DNA from: Bacillota bacterium
GTDB lineage: Bacteria; Bacillota; Clostridia; Oscillospirales; Ruminococcaceae
Assembly (NCBI GenBank): GCA_023396225.1
Contig: JAEWWT010000003.1
Location: 1 to 30,453 of the forward strand
DNA length: 30,453 nt
Reading direction: 5' to 3'
Shown here in pieces: positions 6,860 through 14,715 of the stretch. A program made the translations under genes and the position numbers. The number at the start of each line of letters is the position of its first letter. The first letter of the stretch is position 1. The notes under the pieces were generated by a model. It saw nothing but the letters and a program-made list of their open reading frames with translations, did not search any database and was not told where the DNA came from.

Positions 6860-8305
6860 TTATTCCTCCTTTTCATCATCCTTACTGAAAAGGTTGTCAA
6901 TGGATAAGCCTGTGACGTTCTGTTCCTCCGCAATTTCCTTCAGTATCTGTTCAGCAGTGCCTTCATCACACTTGTTCACTTCCATAACTGCACGAATTTT
7001 TGACTTTAGCCCAGCGTCCACAAGCTTTATATTGCGGTCAATCAGCGTGTCGTCGTCAATAATGATGTTGTCCTGCCAACCGATTGTGACCTCATAGTCC
7101 TTACTTTGCAAATCCCCATAAAAAATACCGATAGCAATTACAGACTTTACAAGCCCCTCAATTGTTTCGGTAAGCAGATTTTTATTTGACTTTATCGTCC
7201 GTGCTGTTTTGCTGTCACGGGAGATTATTTCTGTTGCTGTCTTAACCCCCTCACCTGACGTGAAGGAAAGAGTGCCAGAGGAAAGACCGGTCTGAAAGCA
7301 GAGGATATTGAGCAGAGCATTTATTGCTGAAACGTGCTCCTCAATACGAAGCTCAACTGTGTTATCTGTTATTTTAAGGTCCTTTTCCTCATCGCATTTA
7401 AGGGCCATAAAAGCCTCGTCATTGGCGTCAAAGTATCTGACTATTTCCCCCGTATCTGTATCAGGTATCGATTTTATACAGGACGAAGGAACAATAATAC
7501 GTTTCTTGCCAAGTATAAACTCTCTTGAAAAGCTGTCAAAAGCAATATCAAGCGCCTTCAATGTGTCTTTTGCGCTGCTGTAAACTGAAATGCCAAGAGG
7601 ACTGTCTGTGTCAACGTTATTTGAAACAGCAGGCTTAAAATAGTGGAACATCTGAATATCGGTTACGCCCCTGTATTCAACTATTGCAGCAAGGTCCTCG
7701 TATAAGGCTGACAGTTCTGTTTCCTGTCCTATGGAATCGCAGTTGTCAGACCTGAATAGCTTGTTTTCAACGCAAGGAGTACGCTGGCTGTTAAAAAAGT
7801 GCTTTTCCACAAGAGTGAAAAAATGTTTCCCCTTAACCGTGACGGATTCAAAAATACCCTCATGAATACCTTGTCCGTCCCACGCTGTCGGAACAAAATT
7901 ATCTCCGTCAACAAAGTCTATGCAAGGGCGTCTGTTGTCTGCAAATACCTTGAGAACTCCTCCGCCAATTGCAAATGCAACTGAAAGAAAATCGGGCATA
8001 TTGCTCCAGAACCCGTTGTCGTTCAACGCCTTGTTGACATATTCCTGCGCCTTTTTATCATTGATAGTAATATCAACCTGTTCGGAAAATGAAAGTGCAG
8101 CAAACTCATCCGATAGAATCTTTGCTGTGTTGAGCAGTGCCATTAATCTTGTACCTTTGCTTGAAAGTCCTGACTTTTTTACTTCGTTCCATTTTGGTTT
8201 TCCTTTGTAAATGTTTTTGCAGTCAACCATTTCTGTGTACTGTTCAGACATCCCGCCGGGAAGATCATCACAAAACGCTTTAGCAAAGCCCTCTAAAATA
8301 TCCAA
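6860..8305 (-). CDS. portal protein (SPP1 Gp6-like)
   Basis: The 481-residue protein fits the Gp6-like portal family. It has an N-terminal segment with KPKWNEVKKSGLSSKGTRLM, alternating beta and alpha segments, a central GDNFVPTAWDGQGIHEGIF region and the C-terminal part GLSSGTLSFTSGEGVKTATEIISRDSKTART, a well-known portal signature in Firmicutes phages. The end is acidic (NLFSKDDEKEE). As the dodecameric ring at the capsid vertex it would bind the terminase and let DNA pass. The gene starts at the base next to the terminase stop and precedes the minor head protein, the standard order. Confidence 0.92.
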   Translation of the reverse strand: MDILEGFAKAFCDDLPGGMSEQYTEMVDCKNIYKGKPKWNEVKKSGLSSKGTRLMALLNTAKILSDEFAALSFSEQVDITINDKKAQEYVNKALNDNGFWSNMPDFLSVAFAIGGGVLKVFADNRRPCIDFVDGDNFVPTAWDGQGIHEGIFESVTVKGKHFFTLVEKHFFNSQRTPCVENKLFRSDNCDSIGQETELSALYEDLAAIVEYRGVTDIQMFHYFKPAVSNNVDTDSPLGISVYSSAKDTLKALDIAFDSFSREFILGKKRIIVPSSCIKSIPDTDTGEIVRYFDANDEAFMALKCDEEKDLKITDNTVELRIEEHVSAINALLNILCFQTGLSSGTLSFTSGEGVKTATEIISRDSKTARTIKSNKNLLTETIEGLVKSVIAIGIFYGDLQSKDYEVTIGWQDNIIIDDDTLIDRNIKLVDAGLKSKIRAVMEVNKCDEGTAEQILKEIAEEQNVTGLSIDNLFSKDDEKEE

Positions 8306-9547
8306 TTACATCCTCACCTCCAGTAAGTCTTTCTGATAGTTTTCTGTTGAATACTCCTGCGCGTCAAGAGTATCTATGTTTGTTGTGCCGTTGTCAAGAC
8401 GTTCGTCTGTCTGCGACTTGTTGTCCCATAGCGCCTCTGAAAACGCCTTCTGTGTTACCTTGCAATGCGACATAATGTAATACCTGTGCTGTGCCAAAAG
8501 TCTGTTGTATAGCCTTATTCGGTCAATGATTTCACCCTTACGGGCGTTGTGTATCTCTACACATAAATGCTCTTTTACAGCTGTTGTTTTAAGTCCCGCA
8601 ATAAGTGTCTGCTCTGCTGAATCGGCATAAACATCAACGATAGTGAACTTGTATTTGTCTTTGCACATCTTCATAAACTCTGCAAACTGTGTTTCAAGCT
8701 CGGCGGGGGAGATAATGCCTTTCTTCTTGTTATCGTGATAATGTTCCTCAAGAGTTATAATTTTCTTTAAGCCTCTTGTAAAGCCCGTCAGCTGAAAAGA
8801 GTGGCCAGAACCATTTCCGCCAAAGTCAACTCCTATCTGACCGAAGATTATATCTGTCGGTACATCAGTAAGCAAGAAATCCTTTGGATTATCAGCAAAC
8901 TTCGGGTAGCAAAGTCCTTCCGCCTGTTTCCACAATCCTAGGATAAAGCGGTCGTAAAGAACTGTTCCGTAATACTCCTTACAGAGCTGTTCAACAAAAT
9001 GCTCGTCAAGAAAAGGATTGTCGAAAATTGTGTACTTCTGTGTGTAAATATCTAATCCGTCGCTGTCCATAAAGGCTTTCAGCCAGTGCGTCGGATACTC
9101 TGGGTTACAAGTGCCGTCAAATTTGCTGTAAGGCTTGTCAAGTCTGGACTTGAGCATATCAAAGACGTCTTTGCTCCATCGTGCAACCTCATCACCATAG
9201 CAATACTTAATGCTTGAACCTTGAAGTTTTGCAACCTGGTTAATCTTTTCTGCGCCAAGACAGTACACCCATTCGCCAAACATATAGCACTTGTTCTGTG
9301 AGTTTATATCACCAACAAGTTTATGCCCCCAAATCTGCTGTAAGGGTTCAATAACATTACGCTGAATTGTTCCTTTTGATACGCCAAGAATAGCAACAAG
9401 ACCGGACTTGCCGATAAGCTTGCGTATTCTCAAGGGGATAACATAATAGTCAAGATACGTCTTCCCGGAACGGGTTGCTCCCTCCTTGAAATTCCATCTA
9501 TGACAGGCAGCGCCAAGGAACTCCTGCTGTTTAATACTGAATGACAT
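8306..9547 (-). CDS. terminase large subunit
   Basis: The 413-residue protein packages DNA. The Walker A motif GATRSGKT is at residues 23-30. A YCYGDEVAR segment near residue 115 supplies the Walker B region and catalytic acid. A nuclease domain of the RNase H type begins around residue 235, with QIGVDFGGNGSGHSF and later VYADSAEQTLIAGL. Length and layout match PBSX-type terminases (Terminase_3/6). Its ATG overlaps the small subunit stop by one base (TGATG), so the two are translated together. Confidence 0.93.
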   Translation of the reverse strand: MSFSIKQQEFLGAACHRWNFKEGATRSGKTYLDYYVIPLRIRKLIGKSGLVAILGVSKGTIQRNVIEPLQQIWGHKLVGDINSQNKCYMFGEWVYCLGAEKINQVAKLQGSSIKYCYGDEVARWSKDVFDMLKSRLDKPYSKFDGTCNPEYPTHWLKAFMDSDGLDIYTQKYTIFDNPFLDEHFVEQLCKEYYGTVLYDRFILGLWKQAEGLCYPKFADNPKDFLLTDVPTDIIFGQIGVDFGGNGSGHSFQLTGFTRGLKKIITLEEHYHDNKKKGIISPAELETQFAEFMKMCKDKYKFTIVDVYADSAEQTLIAGLKTTAVKEHLCVEIHNARKGEIIDRIRLYNRLLAQHRYYIMSHCKVTQKAFSEALWDNKSQTDERLDNGTTNIDTLDAQEYSTENYQKDLLEVRM

Positions 9548-10242
9548 CAGACCACGCCCTTTATATTCTGCAGAACATCGTCAAGCTTGGTGAGCGCATC
9601 CTGATTGTCTGTCCCGTTGAGCTTTGCGGTTTCTGCCTTAAGCTTTTCAATACGAAGTTTCTGTTCTTCTGTAGCTAAATCAGATTTAAGCAGCTCATCA
9701 TACTGCTTAATCATACTGCGGAGTTCAGACTGCGCCCGGGCTTGTGCTTTGAGAAAGTTTGCTTGCTTATCCCACGCTTGCTGAACTTCCCACTTTTCGG
9801 ATGATCCACTGTCGGAATACCCTTCACCGATTTTCGTTGTAGTAACGTCCCCGATGTCCCTGACGTAGTTAATATGCTGCGCCCTTAGTATTGCAGCATA
9901 TGCGATCTGAATATTATCCCACAGCAAATCAATAGGAGACTTGGACATGCGATTGACAATGTCCAAAGTCTCCTGTGGTAAGTATTTTTGAAATAGGCCA
10001 TGCTTCACAGCGTTTTTATTTTTAGGAGGACCGGAAGCATTATGATTGCCAGGCTGTCCGCCTTTGTGCTTTGTAGCGTTACACTTTTTGTTTGTAGCGT
10101 TACAATCCCAGTTATAACGAGACTTCCATCCTCGGATAGTTCCTTCGGGTAAATTTAATTGACTTGCAACCTCAATTAATTTCACACCTGACAAATACAG
10201 TTCTTTTGCTTTTTCCTTGTTTGGATCAGGAGCTCTCGGCAA
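9547..10242 (-). CDS. terminase small subunit (PBSX/YqaS-like)
   Basis: The 231-residue protein begins MPRAPDPNKEKAKELYLSG and carries a helix-turn-helix (VKLIEVASQLNLPEGTIRGWKSR, about residues 19-42). A linker follows with a doubled CNATxK motif, the GGQPGNHNASGPPKNKNAVKHGLF signature of YqaS-type small terminases, and C-terminal coiled coils. It would recognise the packaging site on phage DNA. GGAGGTG lies before the ATG. The gene follows directly after the terminator of the cargo unit, so its own transcription must come from read-through or a promoter I could not identify. Confidence 0.9.
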   Translation of the reverse strand: MPRAPDPNKEKAKELYLSGVKLIEVASQLNLPEGTIRGWKSRYNWDCNATNKKCNATKHKGGQPGNHNASGPPKNKNAVKHGLFQKYLPQETLDIVNRMSKSPIDLLWDNIQIAYAAILRAQHINYVRDIGDVTTTKIGEGYSDSGSSEKWEVQQAWDKQANFLKAQARAQSELRSMIKQYDELLKSDLATEEQKLRIEKLKAETAKLNGTDNQDALTKLDDVLQNIKGVV

Positions 10243-10282
10243 TCATAAACACCTCCATTCGTGGTTTTGTAATTTGGGTAAA

Positions 10283-10312
10283 AGAAAACCACTCGGTTAG
10301 GAGTGGTTTTCT
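10283..10312 (-). terminator. strong intrinsic terminator of the cargo unit
   Basis: AGAAAACCACTC and GAGTGGTTTTCT form a perfect 12-pair stem around a 6-base loop, followed on the minus strand by TTTTAC. The stop codon of the membrane protein gene lies inside the loop. It marks the left end of the AT-rich two-gene unit. Confidence 0.8.
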
Positions 10313-10929
10313 GTGTTTTCTTGACTGTCTTCCAAAATACTCATGCATTCGTCTATGTCGTTTGGATTTTCTTTGACGGTCATTGGATTTATTTCATTTT
10401 CATTATTAAACAATAAAGAAATGAAAAGGCGGTATATAGTGATTTCATAATATACAAAATTAATTAAAGCAAAAAGCCAAAAGTAAGAAAAAAAGTTCTG
10501 AATTTCTGGTGCCATAATATCACAGGTTAACATAATAAGTGATAAAATAATTAAGCAAATACATGTGATTACACTAGTCAAAACTACATTAGAAAAAGTG
10601 GAGTTATTTACAACTTTAAAAACCCAGCTTATTTTACTCTCATTTTTATTATTTTCGCTATCGATTTTTTGCTTGGCATTTAATAAGTGAGAAAATAGTG
10701 TTCCAGAAAATCCTAACAAAATTGAAGCACATGTTATAGTTGATTGTAACATTTTATCAATATAATCGCTATTACATAAATTATTGAAATAGACTTTTAT
10801 GCTATAAATTATTTTAAAACAATCAAATCTGTAAATACAAAAGCATATCGAAAATGATATAATAAAAATTCCATAATTGTTTGCTTTGTTTTTAAAGAAT
10901 AGTTTTATCTTTTTTGAATATTTGCTCAT
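10297..10929 (-). CDS. four-helix membrane protein, second gene of cargo unit
   Basis: The 210-residue protein has a basic N-terminus (MSKYSKKIKLFFKNK) and four hydrophobic segments at about residues 18-38, 62-82, 112-136 and 144-172, with an acidic tail (ENPNDIDECMSILEDSQEN). I recognise no family. The gene starts 15 bases after the stop of the DUF6731-like gene and ends in a strong terminator, so the two form one unit. Base composition is visibly more AT-rich than in the flanking packaging and replication genes, a sign of separate acquisition. A membrane effector partnered with a cytosolic protein is the pattern of many abortive-infection systems; this role is inferred, not shown. Confidence 0.75.
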   Translation of the reverse strand: MSKYSKKIKLFFKNKANNYGIFIISFSICFCIYRFDCFKIIYSIKVYFNNLCNSDYIDKMLQSTITCASILLGFSGTLFSHLLNAKQKIDSENNKNESKISWVFKVVNNSTFSNVVLTSVITCICLIILSLIMLTCDIMAPEIQNFFSYFWLFALINFVYYEITIYRLFISLLFNNENEINPMTVKENPNDIDECMSILEDSQENTENHS

Positions 10930-10944
10930 TTCCTCACCGTCTTA

Positions 10945-11817
10945 TTAGCCCTTATATTTAATAACGTTATTTATATACGGAACTTTTTTATTATATAAAC
11001 GAAGCATTAAGTTTTCAATTTCAATAAAATTAAGTGGAATTCTTGGAATAATGTCAATCTCACCAATATCATTTAATATATCATCAAATAAATCATATAA
11101 GAAAGAAGTGTCATTTTCAGTGTATGATATACGTGCTGAAGATATACACGTATTGTAATTTTTTTTAAGTTCTTTAAGCGCTGTTACTGTGTTGTTAATT
11201 TCACCATTATCCAGTCTAGTAGTTTTTTTGGATGAGCGTCCTATTCCTATGGTGACGCTACCACTTATTCCTCTGAAGCGATTAAAAAAATTAAGCATCT
11301 GAGAAAGACCTGTACCTTCTGGCAAATTGACATTCTCTATATTTGCAAATCTCAAATCAATTTTCTTAACTCTGCTACAGGCTGTTAATACTTTGTTATC
11401 ATATATCGGTTGTATTTCTAGAACTTGATCGTCATGCAATGCGGATAATTTATGCGCAAATTCATTAAAGTATGCCGATATTGTAGAAATACTTAGCGAT
11501 TCGCGTGTTCTTTGTACCATAAGTACTCTATTGTGGGTATCATAAATCATGTGTACATCTGAGCCTAAGTATTCATCAGGATTCATTTCAATATTTATTG
11601 GCTCTCTGCCATCTATAAATGCTTTTCTTGTGGAAATTTTATCACTCATTTTAAAAAGACTTATATGTATATACCGCTCTTGAATTTTTTTAATTTCCTC
11701 AACTTTAGCCTTATAATCATATACGTCTATTGTTCGTTCTGCTTTTGGAAGTTGATAAAATTCAGAAATAAATTTTGCAAAATCAAAAAGTTTTTCCTTT
11801 TTTTTCTTGACCATCAT
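10945..11817 (-). CDS. DUF6731-like protein, main frame (N-terminus split off by homopolymer)
   Basis: The 290-residue frame includes KLFDFAKFISEFYQLPKAER, then NPDEYLGSDVHMIYDTHNRVLMVQRTRESLSIS and a C-terminal half with LRFANIENVNLPEGTGLSQML. The order 'FDFxxxI...LP..ER', 'DEYLGxxVxxIYD', 'xMVQRxRxSLS' resembles the phage- and island-borne DUF6731 family of unknown function. The ATG at 11817 has no ribosome site. A strong site and ATG lie upstream at 11863 in another frame that would join this one if the 8-base A run were 7. The product is cytosolic by composition. It pairs with the downstream membrane protein. Confidence 0.8.
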   Translation of the reverse strand: MMVKKKKEKLFDFAKFISEFYQLPKAERTIDVYDYKAKVEEIKKIQERYIHISLFKMSDKISTRKAFIDGREPINIEMNPDEYLGSDVHMIYDTHNRVLMVQRTRESLSISTISAYFNEFAHKLSALHDDQVLEIQPIYDNKVLTACSRVKKIDLRFANIENVNLPEGTGLSQMLNFFNRFRGISGSVTIGIGRSSKKTTRLDNGEINNTVTALKELKKNYNTCISSARISYTENDTSFLYDLFDDILNDIGEIDIIPRIPLNFIEIENLMLRLYNKKVPYINNVIKYKG

Positions 11818-11863
11818 AAAATTTGATTAAACAATATTGAAATTTTAATGCTTTTTTTGCCAT
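11783..11863 (-). other. proper start of the DUF6731-like gene, in a different frame
   Basis: An AGGGGG ribosome site (11873-11878) precedes ATG at 11863. The frame encodes MAKKALKFQYCLIKFYDGQE, then KK, and stops at 11783 after 26 codons. DUF6731-like proteins usually begin with just such a 'MAKKxxKFxY' strand before the FDF segment found in the next frame. The run of eight A (complement of 11798-11805) is where the frames part; losing one A fuses them into a 305-residue protein. It may be a sequencing or assembly slip, a phase-variable site, or a site of slippage. Confidence 0.7.
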
Positions 11864-12166
11864 ACTTGTTGTCCCCCTAATTATATATTATACTAACAAT
11901 ATATAGCAAAATACAGCAAAAAACAATAAAATTATTACATATTTGTATAATTATACATAATTATAGGTACGTTTAGTATAAATATGTCAAAAAAGGACTT
12001 GTCGCAAAGCTTACCGCCCAAACCACTATTACGGTAGGGCGGTATAAAAGAATTTTGATTATCCGCGGTCCGGTCTATCTCTGATAAACGCTGACAGGCA
12101 GATTTATTTTTATATGCTTTGCTATTTTATATATTAACATAGAAAATCGTAACATGTGTAACAACT
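11864..12166. other. AT-rich intergenic region with hairpin
   Basis: I see no gene in these 303 bases. They hold the cargo promoter and leader, and an 8-pair inverted repeat TACCGCCC (12012-12019) / GGGCGGTA (12037-12044) around a 17-base loop in which ACC and GGT can also pair. No T tract follows directly on either strand, so it is not a clear terminator. It may be an operator, a late-control element or a structured leader. Confidence 0.5.
11960..11990 (-). promoter_or_regulatory. sigma-A promoter of the cargo unit
   Basis: Minus strand TTGACA (11990-11985) and TATAAT (11965-11960) both match consensus. The spacer is 19 bases, longer than the best 17. Transcription would start near 11953, about 90 bases before the ribosome site at 11878, giving the cargo genes a promoter of their own. 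Confidence 0.6.
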
Positions 12167-12556
12167 TTAATTCTTTTGTAGATATCGGGCAACCGTCATT
12201 TTCATACTCGCCTCCGTATTCCCTCCGCCGATAATATCCGCCACAGTATTCCACTTGTAGCCATCAATGAAACGCAGGTTAAAAATCTGCCGTGTCTGAC
12301 TTTCAGAAATACTGCTGATAAAATCAATAAGCTTGTCAAGTTCCTGTTCCGCCCGAAGCTTAGCAGTACAGTATTTTGTGACAATGCCCGAAGCTGAAGC
12401 GGGGACACCCTCAAGTGTATGGTTCTGCAGTATGTACGGGTATTCCAGGGAAGAACCTTGCACTGATACGGTTACTTTCTGTTCATTGATTTTTCGTTCA
12501 AGGTATTTGATTTCCCCGACAAGAAATCTATACTGATTCAGTTCCTTTACGGTCAT
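12167..12556 (-). CDS. DUF1492-like sigma-region-4 regulator (late transcription control)
   Basis: The 129-residue protein has an N-terminal coiled-coil (residues 1-30), then a second helix pair with LRAEQELDKLIDFI. The C-terminal helix-turn-helix, SQTRQIFNLRFIDGYKWNTVADIIGGG, resembles region 4 of sigma factors. This is the layout of DUF1492/RinA-like phage regulators that switch on packaging and structural genes, and it lies just upstream of them. The start overlaps the helicase stop as ATGA. DNA binding is well supported by pattern; the exact promoter it acts on is unknown. Confidence 0.8.
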   Translation of the reverse strand: MTVKELNQYRFLVGEIKYLERKINEQKVTVSVQGSSLEYPYILQNHTLEGVPASASGIVTKYCTAKLRAEQELDKLIDFISSISESQTRQIFNLRFIDGYKWNTVADIIGGGNTEASMKMTVARYLQKN

Positions 12557-13938
12557 GTAATTCCTCCTTGCGCCTTTACTTTCTCAATTCTCGCCTTTAA
12601 GCTGTCAATAAGCCTGTCCTGTGTAGTGCCTTTGTCCTCCAACGCTGATATGACGTCATCATCACGACCACCGACAACAGCAAGGCGGTGAATGATAACC
12701 TTTTGCTGCTGTCCCTGTCGGTGAAGCCTTTTATTTGCCTGCTGGTAAAGTTCCAGTGACCAGTTAAGCCCGAACCACACAACATGATTTCCACCGTCTT
12801 GTAAATTAAGCCCATAAGCACATGAGGCAGGGTGCGCAAGCAGGATATCAATCTGTCTGTTGTTCCAGTCAGTTTCGTCTTGCGGATTATTTAACCTGCG
12901 GACACGAAGTCCTGTTTTTGAAAGTACTGCTTCAAGTCTTGTAAGGTCATGCTGGAAGTTATAAAACACAAGTGCCGGCTGTCCATTCAGCTGTTCGATT
13001 AGTTCCATAAATGCCTCAATTTTGCAACTGTGAATTTCAATGTAATTTTTATCGGAGTCATACACCGCACCGTTGCAAAGCTGTAAAAGTTTATTGCTTA
13101 AAGCTGCTGCCCCCGCGGCGTCAATTGTGGTTTCATCAACCTGCAGCAACATTTCTTTTTCAAGTTCCTTGTACTGCTTTCCAGCTTTGGCGTCCAGTTC
13201 TACAGGGATATCATCAATAACAACATCAGGAAGCTGTAGGTAATCCTCTGCTTTCATGCTCACACATATGTCCCCGATAAGCTGCTGAATTCTGCTGTCG
13301 GCTCCGTCTTTTGGCTTATATGAAAAAACCTGTTGTGAGTTCCGTTGATCAGGATCGAAGTATCTTTCCCGAAAGCCTCCGATTGTTTTTCCAAGACGTT
13401 CGCCGCCATCAAGAAGAAAAATCTGCGCCCATAAATCTATTAAACCATTCGGCGCCGGAGTGCCTGTAAGTTCAACAAGACGTGATATTTTTGGTCTTAC
13501 ACGTTTCAACGACTTCCACCGCTTTGCCTGATGATTTTTAAAGCTGGTACTTTCGTCGATTACAACCATGTCAAAGGGCCACATGTTTGAATAATAATCC
13601 GTAAGCCAAGGAATGTTTTCTCGGTTAATCACCCAAATGTCACCCGGTGTATTAAGCGCCTTTATTCTTTGCCGCTCTGTGCCTAAAACAGGAATAATCT
13701 TTAAATGCCTTAGGTGTTCCCACTTGGAGGCCTCTTTTGTCCACGTTGATTCTGCAACCTTTTTCGGTGCAATAATCAGTACACGGTTTACAGCAAAGCG
13801 GTTGTATTTCAAGTCATTAACAGCTGTCAGCGTTATTGATGTCTTACCAAGGCCCATATCTAGGAAAAGTCCGATTGCCGCGTCGGATATTATTCTGTTT
13901 ATACAGTAAGCCTGATATGGGTGCGGTGTGTATTTCAT
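12553..13938 (-). CDS. SNF2-family DNA helicase
   Basis: The 461-residue protein has the motifs of superfamily 2 SNF2 translocases: Q-like PHPYQ (residues 6-9), Walker A DMGLGKTS (27-34), VLIIAPKKVAESTW, the box DEST (near 125), LTGTPAPNG, and in the second half VFYNFQHDLTRLE, ASCAYGLNLQDGGNHVVWFG and the arginine motif QANKRLHRQGQ. Phage versions act in DNA replication or recombination, often next to a VRR-NUC nuclease as here. Its ATG overlaps the nuclease stop by 4 bases (ATGA). Confidence 0.92.
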   Translation of the reverse strand: MKYTPHPYQAYCINRIISDAAIGLFLDMGLGKTSITLTAVNDLKYNRFAVNRVLIIAPKKVAESTWTKEASKWEHLRHLKIIPVLGTERQRIKALNTPGDIWVINRENIPWLTDYYSNMWPFDMVVIDESTSFKNHQAKRWKSLKRVRPKISRLVELTGTPAPNGLIDLWAQIFLLDGGERLGKTIGGFRERYFDPDQRNSQQVFSYKPKDGADSRIQQLIGDICVSMKAEDYLQLPDVVIDDIPVELDAKAGKQYKELEKEMLLQVDETTIDAAGAAALSNKLLQLCNGAVYDSDKNYIEIHSCKIEAFMELIEQLNGQPALVFYNFQHDLTRLEAVLSKTGLRVRRLNNPQDETDWNNRQIDILLAHPASCAYGLNLQDGGNHVVWFGLNWSLELYQQANKRLHRQGQQQKVIIHRLAVVGGRDDDVISALEDKGTTQDRLIDSLKARIEKVKAQGGIT

Positions 13939-14216
13939 TCTCCGAAAACCTCCCTGACAAAGTCTTTAACAGCCTGCAGGCCTTTGATTACTCGGACATC
14001 GGCGCCGCATTTTCTTATGCGTTCAATCTGCCATTCCTGTATTTTCTGCAGACTGCCGGTTTCAGCTTTAAGCTCGATGTATATCGTCCGGCCGTCCGGT
14101 GTTATAACAATCCTGTCAGGTACTCCCGGATTGCCAGGGCTCACAAACTTAAAGCACAGCCCACCTTTTTCACGAACCGTTTTTTCAAGCTGTTTTTCTA
14201 TGTAAGACTCTTTCAT
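13935..14216 (-). CDS. VRR-NUC domain nuclease
   Basis: The 93-residue protein starts MKESYIEKQLEKTVREKGGL; I chose this ATG because GGAGG lies 5 bases upstream, while longer starts have none. It has the VRR-NUC pattern: an N-terminal helix with E, KFVSPGNPGVPDRIVITPDGR (catalytic D in PDR), then the YIELKAETG core (E-x-K) and a Q-x-x-x-I helix followed by VRVIKGL. It is a stand-alone Holliday-junction or flap type nuclease that is commonly encoded beside the SNF2 helicase in phages. Confidence 0.9.
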   Translation of the reverse strand: MKESYIEKQLEKTVREKGGLCFKFVSPGNPGVPDRIVITPDGRTIYIELKAETGSLQKIQEWQIERIRKCGADVRVIKGLQAVKDFVREVFGE

Positions 14217-14229
14217 GCCTGCCTCCATG

Positions 14230-14436
14230 TTATTTTGGGATAAACCAAAACCAGTTCTGAGTTGCGCCTTCTTCGTCAAACTGGTGATAGGTTTTTACTT
14301 TAAGCAGCTTACGGGCACTCTTTAATTCTGCCCTTGTATACCCCTGCGCTACTGCTTCTTCCCTGACGGTATCGCATAACATTGTTCCGTTATCGGAAAG
14401 AAATTTTCCAAGCCAATTTTTACAGTCCAATTTCAT
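14230..14436 (-). CDS. small winged-helix-like protein
   Basis: The product is 68 residues, MKLDCKNWLGKFLSDNG, then VREEAVAQGYTRAELKSARKLLKVKT and a C-terminal WFWFIPK. The pattern 'WLxxFL...A...GYTxxxLxxARKxLxVKT...WxWxxP' is that of the wing-helix modules found at the ends of phage primases and related replication proteins. It may be a split-off DNA-binding module. An AGGAAG site precedes the ATG. It begins next to the repeat-rich region and just after the primase gene. Confidence 0.7.
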   Translation of the reverse strand: MKLDCKNWLGKFLSDNGTMLCDTVREEAVAQGYTRAELKSARKLLKVKTYHQFDEEGATQNWFWFIPK

Positions 14437-14700
14437 GATATTACTTCCTTTTTCGTCTGCAACATTCTCCGCAATTCCTATATATTACGTGTATTAGGTG
14501 TACAGACGTGACGTATTCTCTTTATTTCTTTATTTTTTATTTTAATAGAAAAGAATGTAGTAAATGTAGTAATATAGCCATAAGTCTTTTATTTAAAGGT
14601 TTTTTGTGTTCTACATAAGCAACTACATTGTAAAAATTAAATGTAGTAAATGTAGTATTTAATTTACTACATTTAAAGAATGTAGTAACACACTTTGTAG
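14437..14700. other. AT-rich non-coding region carrying ATGTAGTA repeats
   Basis: I see no gene in these 264 bases. The left half (14500-14550) is a T-rich run and the right half holds the repeat cluster described separately. The position between the primase-helicase gene and the replication accessory genes suits a replication origin. Confidence 0.6.
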
Positions 14701-14715
14701 TCAATGTAGTTGCTT
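14555..14715. repeat. iteron-like ATGTAGTA cluster
   Basis: ATGTAGTA occurs exactly at 14555, 14564, 14641, 14650 and 14680, and inverted (TACTACAT) at 14665. One-mismatch copies lie at 14621 (inverted) and 14704. Two pairs are spaced 9 bases apart. The outer copies form a 14-base inverted repeat: AAGCAACTACATTG (14617-14630) and CAATGTAGTTGCTT (14702-14715), the latter encoding the last codons of the primase. This is the look of an iteron origin or a multi-site operator. Confidence 0.75.

Noticed and set aside
11880..11909. A second promoter (TTGCTA, 18 bases, TATAAT) directly before the DUF6731-like gene
   Set aside because: Its start point would fall inside or past the ribosome site, and the matches are easily found by chance in such AT-rich DNA.
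14555..14715. CRISPR array
   Set aside because: The repeats are only 8 bases, unevenly spaced and in both orientations; there are no uniform spacers and no cas genes.
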